DNA of 64,000 nucleotides from Alternaria dauci (Eukaryota; Ascomycota; Dothideomycetes; Pleosporales; Pleosporaceae): positions 1,860,001 through 1,924,000 of the forward strand of contig NC_091279.1 in assembly GCF_042100115.1 (NCBI RefSeq), written 5' to 3'. Position numbers and translations under genes: made by a program. Position 1 is the stretch's first letter. Every line of letters begins with the position of its first letter. Below, piece by piece: positions 1 to 9,687 of this stretch. The notes beneath the pieces were generated by a model. It searched no databases, was not told where the DNA came from, and was given only the letters and a program-made list of their open reading frames with translations.

Positions 1-630
1 TCCGTCCAGAGCCCCGTAATAGGCCCATCATTTGTCCTATACACACTCTTCAGATATCTCTCCTCCCTTCTGTAGAACTCGGATGACGGCTCGATGTACA
101 CCTCGTAGACATTGCCGTCTGACGCCCCGACAAGTATCTCGCGCGTTGACGCTGTAGGTTGGGAGGGGTTCCACGATATGCTCTCTATGACAACACCTTT
201 CAGCCGTGATAGCGCCTTGGGTGTCCGTGATTGTGTATGGAGGTAGTAGTTCTCGGCGAGGGTAGTGGTTATGATGAGATGGGACGCGGAGGGGTCGAGG
301 AAGAGCCGTCTAATGACGCCGACTTCTGACGGCTTCTTCGGTAGGTCGATGTCTTGAGTCAAGTAAGCAGTTGTCCGTCATCTCCCTTGTATGTGCGGCT
401 TTGCACTACGAACCGTCTATATCAGCGGGACTATCCAGGTCTATACGCAGGATGCGCCCAGTCGACAGGGCCAGGACCACGACATTGTTCGCTACAGCGG
501 CAGCGACAAAGTCGGAAGAGATGTTGAACTGTAGAGTAACGCGCTCTATGTTGAACATGGGGCCTGATGCATCCTCTTGCATGTTGCTCGTGCTCGGCGG
601 CGCATACCCGCTCGAGGTATCGTAAGCCAT
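1..630 (-). CDS. VPS18: VPS18/Pep3-type vacuolar sorting protein, N-terminal part (cut by window edge)
   Basis: Only the first ~189 residues are inside the window. VPS18 is a core subunit shared by the HOPS and CORVET tethering complexes, acting in endosome-vacuole fusion; the visible part is the start of its N-terminal beta-propeller. Reading leftward from the ATG at 628-630, exon 1 is 414-630 and a 61-base intron (353-413, gttcgt...ctcaag) joins it to an exon running off the left edge. The spliced product keeps fungal VPS18 signatures: FNIERVTLQF, ALSTGRILRIDLDSP, then DIDLPKKPSEVG, RRLFLDPSASH and, at the window edge, NDGPITGLWTD. The C-terminal clathrin-repeat and RING parts lie outside. 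Identification rests on recalled family motifs. Confidence 0.85.
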
Positions 631-1164
631 GATGGGCTTGGTGTGCAGCTCTCCGCTATCGTAGGTCCGGACTCATTATTTGCGCGACAATTCACAGCCC
701 CTGTTCTCTTTCTCACTGTGCTGCTGACTTCCGCTACAGCTATGAGCGCATCTGCTTGTTGGTGACGCCTAAGCTTGGAGCTTGGACTTCGGCGATGGAG
801 CGGAGATAGGCCGGGGTTGGCGTGGCACCAAGTGAGTTCGCGTCGCCGCTCTTCATGCTCTTCCGCTACCCTTTCATCCCCTTTATCAGTAAAAAGCTCT
901 GCATGGCCTTGTAACACCCGTTCCCAACATGTAACTGTACCGTTCGTGCCTGAAATGACGCGCATCGCCAAAAGGTTGCAGGTCTCCTCATTCAGGGTGG
1001 AAGCGGCTGTACTAACGAATGCTTCACCGTGAGGCCCATCTGCTCATCCGCGTTCACCTTCACTGTGCAAATTAGGCTATTTGATTTTGATCTTTTGTGA
1101 GCTACAGCTCTGCAACTCTTCTCCCACTACCTCTTGATCCACAGCACACGCGCGGCCAACTCCG
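631..1164. other. Intergenic: divergent 5' region between VPS18 and the BTB gene
   Basis: About 530 bases between two divergently transcribed genes. Open frames here (for example 546-971 on the minus strand) overlap the VPS18 start and show no family resemblance. It presumably holds both promoters; I see no clear element. Confidence 0.5.
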
Positions 1165-2034
1165 ATGCGGACCCATACATCATGTAGCTTATACCCTCTA
1201 TTGAATAGGAAAGGTACTAACAAATGCAGGGATCTCGGCAGTGAGATGGTGCAAGTCATCGTGGGTGCTGAAAAGAAGCCTTTTACATTCCACAAGAATC
1301 TCATTCGCCGGCACTCGGAATATTTCTCTCGCGCATTCGGACCAAAGTTTAAGGAAGGCGAAGAAGGCATTGTGTATCTTGCCGAAGCAGATGAAACTTC
1401 CTGTCGTCTCTTCCAAACTTGGGTTTACTTACAAATCGTTCGTTCGCTACACTTTGTGCCTGCCACTTCCCAGACTGACGAGGGGCTGAGCAGCCTTTGG
1501 AGCGGACATGGACCATTCTTTACCAATGCCTTGTTCTCCAAAGACACCGAAGGTGCTGTCAGACGTCGTTTGATCGACCTCTATATCTTCGCCGACGCCT
1601 ATGAGTGCCTAGCACTACGAAACGATATCATGACTGCTTTCATGCGCCTCGACATACGAATAGCTGCCTGTACAGGCTGTGATGTGGCCCCCTTGGTTTT
1701 CAGATCCGTTCCGTCTTCTTCCATGCTTTGTAGGTACATCATCAGATCTATGGCGAGGTACTGGCTTCCGGATCACGACGTTAGCAAGGACCTGAAGTTA
1801 CAACCCCAAGACCTCATCACCGAGCTGTTGGCTATTGAGGCACAGCGAAGACAAGGGAGTTACCCACCAGATAATGATTATGCGGAAGGCATGTATGACC
1901 CTTGCAACTTCCACGAGCATGCCAAGGATGAAGAGATGGAACTATGCGATTCAATCACGGCGAGGGGGCTACATTACGTTGATACTCTCATCTCAGAATG
2001 TCTGAAGGTCGTTGATGCGCAGTCATCAAACTGA
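1165..2034 (+). CDS. BTB/POZ domain protein
   Basis: Single open frame of up to 289 residues. The N-terminal half reads as a fungal BTB/POZ fold: MVQVIVGAEKKPFTFHKNLI, then HSEYFSRAF, a loop rich in Glu, and the later helix LIDLYIFADAYECLALRNDI. BTB domains mediate dimerisation or serve as Cullin-3 adaptors; the partner here is unknown. The first ATG is at 1165, but a tactaac branch-like site and a cag acceptor end at 1229, immediately before the conserved-looking DLGSEMV, so the true N-terminus may come from an upstream exon or from the ATG at 1246. No second domain is recognisable after the BTB region; the tail is acidic. It converges with the next gene. Confidence 0.75.
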   Translation: MRTHTSCSLYPLLNRKGTNKCRDLGSEMVQVIVGAEKKPFTFHKNLIRRHSEYFSRAFGPKFKEGEEGIVYLAEADETSCRLFQTWVYLQIVRSLHFVPATSQTDEGLSSLWSGHGPFFTNALFSKDTEGAVRRRLIDLYIFADAYECLALRNDIMTAFMRLDIRIAACTGCDVAPLVFRSVPSSSMLCRYIIRSMARYWLPDHDVSKDLKLQPQDLITELLAIEAQRRQGSYPPDNDYAEGMYDPCNFHEHAKDEEMELCDSITARGLHYVDTLISECLKVVDAQSSN

Positions 2035-2461
2035 AGGTTGCCAGCAAGGGTCCCTACCAAGGAAAGGAGCGGGTAGAATTCCTGTGAATGAATAATCGGA
2101 AAGGTAATAAGGCAAGCAAGGATGCATGTCGATGCGGAGATGGACCAACAAAATATTCAGATTCGGTCTTATCCTAAAACCTGTAATTTGACATCATACA
2201 CGTTGACCATTGCTGTATTCCACGTACCAGAGGTATTAAAGGCAAAACAAAGTCATAGATTAGCATCTGTCTAGTCACAGCCAACTCCGAAGAGTTTTTA
2301 CTCGTCAACTCGGCTCGAAAGTTACTCAGAAAGAATGCTCTTCTGATCATGGACTACACTAAACCAGCTTCACTATATCAACCAGCACTACGACATCTCG
2401 AAATCACATCGGTGATCCTTTTATTATTTTCGCCATCACTTTCGAGTCCCTAACCAACTTG
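2035..2461. other. Intergenic: convergent 3' ends
   Basis: About 430 fairly AT-rich bases between the stop of the BTB gene and the last plausible coding frame of the following minus-strand gene. I see no gene; it presumably holds both 3' UTRs. Confidence 0.5.
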
Positions 2462-3431
2462 TTAGCACATCATTCTACTTTGATCCGCTTTATATTGGCT
2501 TACCCTGCGAAACACGGTTTGGAATTCTTCTTGCTCCATATCAAAGAAGTGCGTAATCTCCCGTGGACATCCTATCCACGGGCAGTGGTTTCTATGTGAA
2601 AGAGGCGTCCCCTGATATACCTTTATTCTGCCGAAGCCCTCGGTGCGCAAACGATAGACAAATGGTGCGATCAACGCTAACATGTATGGCAGATACCCGC
2701 ACAAGGTACCGCTGCCCCTCGACCTCTAGTAGTAATTCTCCTTGTCCATTTGGAAAATAATGACGCTATTCTTGTTCGAAATCGCGGATAAGTTTTCCAG
2801 ATCGGCTTCCATGGAATCAGTAGGGACAATGTACGGTATAGGATTCAGAGTTATGCGGAGGTGGTGGACAACCTCCGCAGGGACGATTCCTCGGCGCCAG
2901 ACATCTGTCGTGAGAAACTTGTTCAACAAGCAATCCTCAGCATCCAACACAAAGCGACCAGTACGATACCAGTGCTCTGCGATCTCTTTCGCCACTGCTT
3001 CGCCCGTGTACTCGACGAACTTCCACACCTCGCGTCGCATACCAGGATCTTCTGGCATGGATGATTGAGCATCAAAGAAAGAGTGGCGTATCTCTCGAGT
3101 CCCATCGGAGAAGGCGTCACGCGCTTCCACAACGTAGTGTCGCTTGTGTGGGGTAACGATATGGTCGTATACCATGTCCCTCAGCTCACGAGGGAGGGCT
3201 GCATGGAATGCAGAGCAGAATGCAAGCTGATGTTGACGCTGCTGCTCGTGGAACGCAGTTAGGCGTTTTTTGCGGGCTATCCTGTGTTAATTCGATTAGT
3301 CGTACGTTGTTAACATCAGTGTGTGAGCCATACTGGACCGGACTGTGCTCGGCATCCGATTTTCGACGTGGATTTGTCCTTGCTACACTCAGTGACATCC
3401 ATGTATACCTGAAATCTATACCGCACGACAT
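2462..3431 (-). CDS. Uncharacterised fungal protein, 3' end disrupted or alternatively spliced
   Basis: Two exons are clear: 3334-3431 and 2726-3281, separated by a 52-base intron (gtatgg...acacag, ctaat branch). They encode 217 residues including FHEQQRQHQLAF and LPRELRDMVYDHI, a pattern common at the start of fungal F-box/2EXR-like proteins of unknown function. The frame meets TAG at 2726-2728, yet the same frame stays open to 2462 and looks coding (GTLCGYLPYMLALIAPFVYR, CPWIGCPREITHFFDMEQEE). Either the gene carries a nonsense mutation, or a 123-base intron (gtacat...gggcag, frame-preserving) removes the stop. Both readings are inference; the first 190 residues are solid coding sequence. 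Confidence 0.6.
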
Positions 3432-3933
3432 ACAGTTCGCGTCGCATTGTATGTGAATAGTCGGGATGACTAGCCTTCATTGTGGACAAGCAGAAGAGGA
3501 TGCTTGGTGCGTTTGTTTTAATTTATATTTGAGCCTAGGGCGTTAAGAAAGATTTATCTGCCATGTTTTAATACTTATGGCTTCGATTGCTTCTTATCCA
3601 AGAAGAGCAGGATAACAATCATGGCGGAGTCATTGATGTGTAGGCAACAACACGCGAAGGATTGCGCTGACTCAAAATGAGTCATGACGCAGGTGCGAGA
3701 GATAAACCATACGGTGATCATATCCTCAAAAAAAAACATGTAAAGACTGTCGATGCTAACGGGAAAAAAAGATGAAGATAGGAGATCTCACCTCCAACTG
3801 CGAGATGCGCAACATAACTCGAATTATCTATCAGCAAACTGGTACATAACATCGCTAGGGTATCTGCTTTAATCCAAACCTTTCCAACCCTCCAAGCGCC
3901 ACGCGCAATCCGCAATCCGCAACCACAGTCCCC
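3432..3933. other. Intergenic: upstream of the 2.5-3.4 kb gene, downstream of the ankyrin-CorA gene
   Basis: About 500 bases, AT-rich, with short A-runs near 3727. Both neighbours are on the minus strand, so it holds a promoter and a 3' UTR. No gene seen. Confidence 0.5.
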
Positions 3934-6900
3934 CTAAGCACGTTCAAAATCCACACTTCCCCTTAGCCTGAACCCCGTGCTTATCCTCTCAATCGGACTC
4001 TGCCTCTCAGCTCTATCCACACTCAATCGACCAGCCATCGTAGTCGTTCCGCCCAGGCCATTCAACCCCTTTGAAACACCCTTGTCCGGGCTCCTCCCAG
4101 TACTCCGACTAGCAATTGGGAGCAACGAGCCCCCGTCAGTCCTTCTTGCACTGCCGAGGTAGCTTTCAATGCTACGCCTACCATCTGGACGATATGCCGT
4201 ACTGCGTCCGCGGCTGAATGCCTGCTCGATTGTGCGTGTGTCGAATGAGTATTCGAAATCGGTCTTCTCGATACCGCTATAGGGGTCATTGGCATCGGGC
4301 CGTGTTTGCTGGTTTTGGGTCTTGCGGTTGCGAAAACGCTGTTTTATTTCGCGGAAGAAGTCGCCAATCGCATCGAAGGAAAGCGCGATAGCGATGAAGG
4401 GTATGGAGATTGCGAAGCCGATGCCGAACATGTATTTGCTGACATATGATAGAGGGAGAGAAGGCTCGCCACCTCCTGGCTGATGTGGAAACTCTTGGAT
4501 GTTGATAGTGAACATGGCTACGATGAATGACAGAGGAAGGAAAATGATGGTGACAATCGTAAACACCATAATGGTCTGACTTTGCCTTGCAGTGCCAGCA
4601 GCCTGGTCACGAGCGAAGCGTGCTTCGAAAGCGTTCGCATGTTTTTGCTTCAGATCGAGCAGATCAGTGATGGATTCGTAGATGCGCTTGGCTTGCTTGT
4701 CCATGCGTTCGAGATCCTTGATATGTGTGTCGATCGTCTTGAGCATGTCTTTAAACCGCTTCTTGAGGTCCTGCTGGCTCTTGTGCTCTTCGCGATATAT
4801 GTCTGTAATGCTCGCCTCCATGTCTGGCAACACATTGCGTTGGTCTTCTAGCACCTTTGCTATCATGTTGAGTTCGTCACGAATGTCCTTGGTCTCCGCC
4901 AGCAGGTCAGTTTCGGCGCCGATGTCCAATAGCTTGTCGACAAATAGTGGGGCATGAGCAGTTGTTCCATTTCTGTCGTCGTACTCGAATGCTTCCTCTC
5001 GAATCGGGGGGTCGGCCAACGCATGCGCGTGTGAGTGATGCGATGAGTGTCGACGATTCAGGTGTTCTCTTTGCCTTCCTTCAGCCTCTAGATGTCTCGA
5101 GAATCGATTGGGCCTTCTGTGATGATGCAGCCATTCTGATGCTTGTGCAGACGCAATGTTGAAATCCTTGAAAAGCATGGTTTCCATCTCCGTAGCATCA
5201 CCAATGCTTGACTCGAACATATCCAAAAACTGGTAGTCTTCGTCACCAACGCGATGTCTATCGAAAACACCACTACAACGACCAGTGATGATCATCGCAA
5301 GGTCATACACGCTACGCACCGGATCTCTTGTTTTGCTGTTGATATCTTCAATGACACCATCAAGAACATTGAGCGGGTCATTGCGAGGCTGCTGCCACCG
5401 TTGAGGGAATGCCGTTACTATCAAGTCTTTTCCGAGTGTCCACATCCACAGTTGGTCAACCATGAAAATCTTTGGGTCGACATGGTGCGGATCGTTCGAC
5501 TTGCATTGGTACCGATAAACAACCTGATCTCGATCTCGCGATTGCGTATCAATATTGTGATAGAAGAACTGGTCCAGAGTGCGTCGCACGTGCAACGAGA
5601 CTTGCGAGGATGTCAAATGAGCTCTGAAAAGCATTTCATCGTAAGTTGACGCGCGGTAATACTGTGCCTTGGACGTGCCTCCTTCGTTCTTCTCGCGTTC
5701 TTTCATCTTCTGCGTTCTCAAGATCGCAGCTTGCATCTCCTGCCGACGCCGGTCGGTTTCGAAATGTAGGTACGGCATGAAGGCGAAGATATTGCCTTTG
5801 GCTATAGCTGTTGGGTCTTTGCGTCCTGGACTGCCGGGTGACCTGAGATGGCCGCTATTGTTGAGAGAAGAGCTAGTATCCGTTCGTCTTGCATAGTGTT
5901 GCGGGCCTCTAGTCGGTGTTTCCGTTCCACCAGATCGTTTGCCAGCTTGCTTGGATCCGGTCCACTTTGGCGTCTTTTTAGGTCGGTCCTTTGCTTTACC
6001 TTTCCCTTCTTTGCCAGTTGCTTGTCCAGAGCTCGTTCCCGCAGTCCAATCCGTTTGATCTGTATCCAGCGTATTGGTCCGCACAGGCGTACGGGAAAAC
6101 GGTGTCGATGTTAGCTCTTGGGAACCAGCTACTGTATCGATACCCAGACCTAAACCACTGGTTACCGTGATCTGTGGTATCTGGTCGGCACCATCAGAAA
6201 GGTCTGAATCGTCGTGCTGCTTCGGCGCACGTGGTGTGCTCTGACACAGCGGTCGCATGAAATGCGAGTGAATCTGCTGTCCTCGATGCTGATGGCTGAA
6301 GGACCGTTCAAGCGCCTTGAAGCCCTCCACGTCACTGGCGCCCTCTTCGATAAATGCTTTTGTGAGCAATGCCTCAATCCAGGCCATGTTATTCGCAGGA
6401 AGATGAATCCATCGGAACGTTGTCGCCTTTGATTCCTTGGGCAGAATTGAAACAGCTGGCTTCCTTGGATTGACAGCGTCACGGGCATACAGCAGCTCGA
6501 AGACCGACCTTCTTGAGACATTGTTTTCGTTATGGAAATTGCCAAAATCAACGACGGTAGCATGGAACCCGTTCGTAGCGCCCAGTGCGTCTTCGCTCAG
6601 TGCTTCGACTTGGTTATGGGGTGCCAAGGCGTTGATGATGTCTTTGCGCGCAGGGCTCTTGCTTTGTGCGGCACGCAAGAACGGCGTGATACCGAAATTG
6701 TCTTTGGCTGCTCGTTTCACATCCTTCCTTTCCAAGAGACACTTGACGATGTCGAAATGACCAGCCTGCGCCGCGACATGCAAGGGTGTCATACCATTGA
6801 GTAACTTTGCGTTGATGTCTGCTCCAGCGGCCATGAGTATCTTTAGAACCTTTACACTTCCTTGCTGGCAAGCATTGTGTAAGGGTGTCCAGCTTCCATC

Positions 6901-7680
6901 ACTCTTTGCCCCCACGTCTGCACCGTGGGCGAGCAAAAGCTCGATGATGTCGTCTCGGCCGTGTGCGATTGCCAGGTGCAGTGCTGTCTTTTGTCTGATC
7001 TCTACAGCATTCACGTTCGCCCTCGGTGGCCTGGTTCGTCTCAATAGCATTTCGCATAGCTCCTTCTTTCCAGTACTGGCTGCCCAATGTAGCGGGCTCC
7101 GCTTCTGGTCGTCCTGGCCTTCCGGTCCATCGATCGCAATGTTTTGCTTCAGTAACTCTGCGATAACATCGCGCCCCCAGTTGCAGTGCTTGTCTGCCGC
7201 CAGATTGTGAAGCACGTTCCGTCCCGTGTTGTCCTTCTTGTTGACATCGGCACCACACCTCAACAGCTCATGCATGATGTGGAAGTAATTCTTCCAAGCA
7301 GCCGTCATGAGCGCAGTCCGTCCCTGCTTGTCTTGCGCATCCACGTTGCCCCCAAACTTCAACAGCAGTTGTACGGTCCCGACATGATTCTTCTCGATTG
7401 CTTTGAACAGAGGCGAAACCCGGCCGCCTGGCGCGCCGTCGGGTTTCGCACCGCTCTTGAGCAAATATTCCGTCATGTATATGTTGCCGCGCTCGGCTGC
7501 GCGCATCAAGCCTATGCGCAGGAGGTGATCGATGGGTTGCGACTTGGCTTTCGCATGCTCGATAATGGCGATCGCATCGTCGTGTTTCTTGTCCTCGATA
7601 GCCTTTAGGAGACGCGGCTCGACGCGCGCATTCTGTGCAGAGTCGGCGCCATCGCTCGATCGTGATGGTGAACGACCCAT
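3934..7680 (-). CDS. Ankyrin-repeat protein with C-terminal CorA-like membrane domain
   Basis: Intronless frame of 1248 residues from the ATG at 7678-7680; no ATG precedes it in frame. The N-terminal third (about residues 25-360) is a run of ankyrin repeats with recurring units such as GRTALMTAAWKNYFHIMHEL, DGSWTPLHNACQQGSVKVLK and NGMTPLHVAAQAGHFDIVK. The middle is Ser/Thr/Gly-rich and probably disordered. Residues ~680-760 and ~950-1030 match the cytoplasmic part of fungal CorA-like proteins, ending in a coiled coil. Two membrane segments follow, about 1037-1060 (TIMVFTIVTIIFLPLSFIVA) and 1082-1102 (FGIGFAISIPFIAIALSF). CorA/MRS2 channels carry a GMN motif after the first segment; here the aligned position reads FTIN, so Mg2+ transport is uncertain. 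The ~150-residue tail is polar. Confidence 0.9.
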   Translation of the reverse strand: MGRSPSRSSDGADSAQNARVEPRLLKAIEDKKHDDAIAIIEHAKAKSQPIDHLLRIGLMRAAERGNIYMTEYLLKSGAKPDGAPGGRVSPLFKAIEKNHVGTVQLLLKFGGNVDAQDKQGRTALMTAAWKNYFHIMHELLRCGADVNKKDNTGRNVLHNLAADKHCNWGRDVIAELLKQNIAIDGPEGQDDQKRSPLHWAASTGKKELCEMLLRRTRPPRANVNAVEIRQKTALHLAIAHGRDDIIELLLAHGADVGAKSDGSWTPLHNACQQGSVKVLKILMAAGADINAKLLNGMTPLHVAAQAGHFDIVKCLLERKDVKRAAKDNFGITPFLRAAQSKSPARKDIINALAPHNQVEALSEDALGATNGFHATVVDFGNFHNENNVSRRSVFELLYARDAVNPRKPAVSILPKESKATTFRWIHLPANNMAWIEALLTKAFIEEGASDVEGFKALERSFSHQHRGQQIHSHFMRPLCQSTPRAPKQHDDSDLSDGADQIPQITVTSGLGLGIDTVAGSQELTSTPFSRTPVRTNTLDTDQTDWTAGTSSGQATGKEGKGKAKDRPKKTPKWTGSKQAGKRSGGTETPTRGPQHYARRTDTSSSLNNSGHLRSPGSPGRKDPTAIAKGNIFAFMPYLHFETDRRRQEMQAAILRTQKMKEREKNEGGTSKAQYYRASTYDEMLFRAHLTSSQVSLHVRRTLDQFFYHNIDTQSRDRDQVVYRYQCKSNDPHHVDPKIFMVDQLWMWTLGKDLIVTAFPQRWQQPRNDPLNVLDGVIEDINSKTRDPVRSVYDLAMIITGRCSGVFDRHRVGDEDYQFLDMFESSIGDATEMETMLFKDFNIASAQASEWLHHHRRPNRFSRHLEAEGRQREHLNRRHSSHHSHAHALADPPIREEAFEYDDRNGTTAHAPLFVDKLLDIGAETDLLAETKDIRDELNMIAKVLEDQRNVLPDMEASITDIYREEHKSQQDLKKRFKDMLKTIDTHIKDLERMDKQAKRIYESITDLLDLKQKHANAFEARFARDQAAGTARQSQTIMVFTIVTIIFLPLSFIVAMFTINIQEFPHQPGGGEPSLPLSYVSKYMFGIGFAISIPFIAIALSFDAIGDFFREIKQRFRNRKTQNQQTRPDANDPYSGIEKTDFEYSFDTRTIEQAFSRGRSTAYRPDGRRSIESYLGSARRTDGGSLLPIASRSTGRSPDKGVSKGLNGLGGTTTMAGRLSVDRAERQSPIERISTGFRLRGSVDFERA

Positions 7681-8298
7681 ATTGGCTACATGCTCTGGTT
7701 GCGACAAGTATCCGTTCACATGCGCGTAACGGTACGAGGGTCGATATACATTCGATTCGGGACGGGATCAAATATGCTTCAATGTCGATAAGGTCGGTCG
7801 CAGGTGTCGTTGAAGGCCATTCTTTCCTGGACGCCCCTTGTTTTTCGGTTTGCGGTCGCTGCCTTCATGGCGGTGGATGGGCACATCAGCCGCAGGCCTA
7901 ATTCAAGCTAAGAACATCCCCGGCTGCGTCGTGCATGAACACACGTGATGATCGGCATCTCGTGCAACATAACAGACATTTTTGTCAAAGTACGAGAAAG
8001 CTGGGTTTTACTGAGGATCTAGCGACAAGAAGTGGAAGAGCCGAAGCTTACGATCGCCGGGTTGGGGCTTGTGCCTGGAGATCCGGGTATTGCGGGGACG
8101 ACACGCCAACTCACAGCGCGGCGTTGACGTCGGCACGCCATCACTGTGCTTTTTCAATGACTCGACACCGCTGTGTATGCATTTCCCATCCAGTGTCACA
8201 CCGTTGGTTTCTTGTACGCGACCGTGAGACGCGTTCTTAGCGCGTGTTTGGCGTTTGCCAGCGGATGATGCAGGAGATTCCTTGGCCTATAAACAGCT
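7681..8298. other. Divergent promoter region
   Basis: About 620 bases between the ankyrin-CorA gene (minus) and the aspartic-protease-like gene (plus). No gene; a tataaa-like string lies about 10-15 bases before the ATG at 8299, too close to serve as its TATA box with confidence. Confidence 0.45.
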
Positions 8299-9561
8299 AT
8301 GGAGACCGAGGACTATAAACCGCGATCAACATCTAGGGTTTGTCCACCAACTCCATCTTCAACACTTACATACCGGAAGCGGAAGAGTTCAACACTCTCC
8401 TGGCGCATCTTGGTTTTGATTACCAGCCTCGCTTTCTTCGCCATGTACAACGGCCTAACTACTTTGCGCCCCATGGCCAGCGGATTATCACGGTGTACGA
8501 ACTCGATCTTCATCCCATTTATCTACAAGTTCAGCCCCAAACATGTCCCACAAGTCATGTGTAGCATCGAAGGGGTCGACATCAAGATGCCTGTAGACAC
8601 GGGGTCCACCGGCACGTTGATAGGAGCTCCAATACTTCCAAATATACCGTCTACCGAAGGCAAGCCAGCACACCACTTCTTCACAAGCAGCAAGATCCTC
8701 TACGTAGGGCGACTAGTGAAGCTGCCAATGGACTTCCATGGTGAGAGTGGCTCCTACGTGACCGCGAATGTGCCTGTTTTGATTGTGGACAAGAGCTGGA
8801 GATGCCCTTGGTACAATCCCAGTAAAGACCGATTCGAATGTCCACCAGGCCCAGGCGGAGAACAGGCCGAAGAGAGGGACACCTCGGAGATCACCTACAT
8901 GGGTGTAGGTTTTGGAAGAAACGGCCCGAGAGACGGCATGCCATACGCGACACCGAGCATTAACCCATTCCTAAACATCGATGCGATCAACGGAGAACCG
9001 ACACCCGACGGAGCGATGCGAGCTGGATATATCATATCGACCGAGGGCATCCAGATAGGATTGACGCCAAAGAACACAAAAGCCTTTGCATTCTCTAATT
9101 TGGAACCAGGCTTAAATCATGGCGAGGATGCGAGAGATTGGGCAATGGCAAAGATGTCCTTTAGCATCAACGATGGAGGGCGTAATGACGGTACTCTTCT
9201 TGTTGATACTGGCGTAGCGCAAATGTACATCAGAGCCGAACGCGACATTTCGATACCGACTGTTGTCATCCCAAACCCCAACCCGAATGGTCGTACAAAG
9301 ATGGTGAAGCGCGTGAGGCCTGGTACCAACATCACTGTTGGATTCCCGTCGCTAGACCAGCCAGCAACATTCTACTCGTTTGTCGTGGGCGAACATTCGC
9401 CCATCGAACCCAATTATGTGTTTCCGCAACTACCAGAACATCCTCCATATATCAACACTGGACGGAACTTGCTGTTTGGCTACTCGATAGCCTTCGATGC
9501 GGTAGGAGGGCGCTTCGGCTTTCGTTCGGTTGGCAACCATAGCTCTTCGTCTGTACTGTAG
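8299..9561 (+). CDS. Membrane-anchored aspartic-protease-like protein (two DTG motifs)
   Basis: Single exon, 420 residues. A hydrophobic stretch at about 34-50 after a basic N-terminus (RKRKSSTLSW) suggests a type II signal anchor, placing the rest in the secretory lumen or outside. Two Asp-Thr-Gly motifs sit at D100 (VDTGSTGTLIG) and D303 (LLVDTGVAQMY), 203 residues apart, which fits the bilobal pepsin (A1) layout, where each lobe gives one catalytic Asp. The second lobe ends in LLFGYSIAFDAVGGRFGF, like the C-terminal strand of pepsins. The spacing of other pepsin landmarks is unusual and I see no propeptide. It belongs to an uncharacterised fungal family as far as I can tell; activity is inferred only from the two DTG sites. 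Confidence 0.75.
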   Translation: METEDYKPRSTSRVCPPTPSSTLTYRKRKSSTLSWRILVLITSLAFFAMYNGLTTLRPMASGLSRCTNSIFIPFIYKFSPKHVPQVMCSIEGVDIKMPVDTGSTGTLIGAPILPNIPSTEGKPAHHFFTSSKILYVGRLVKLPMDFHGESGSYVTANVPVLIVDKSWRCPWYNPSKDRFECPPGPGGEQAEERDTSEITYMGVGFGRNGPRDGMPYATPSINPFLNIDAINGEPTPDGAMRAGYIISTEGIQIGLTPKNTKAFAFSNLEPGLNHGEDARDWAMAKMSFSINDGGRNDGTLLVDTGVAQMYIRAERDISIPTVVIPNPNPNGRTKMVKRVRPGTNITVGFPSLDQPATFYSFVVGEHSPIEPNYVFPQLPEHPPYINTGRNLLFGYSIAFDAVGGRFGFRSVGNHSSSSVL

Positions 9562-9687
9562 TCTTCAATCATGCCATGGAGCAGACTTCACATTGCGCGC
9601 TCAGGTCTTTCTCTCTCTGCTTCTTCCCGCCCTCTCATCGATACCAAATGTGATGCCAAGTCCATCTCCTTTGCCCAGACCATCTAG

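Noticed and set aside
546..971. 141-residue minus-strand frame over the VPS18 start
   Set aside because: Overlaps VPS18 in another frame and has no similarity or spliced continuation.
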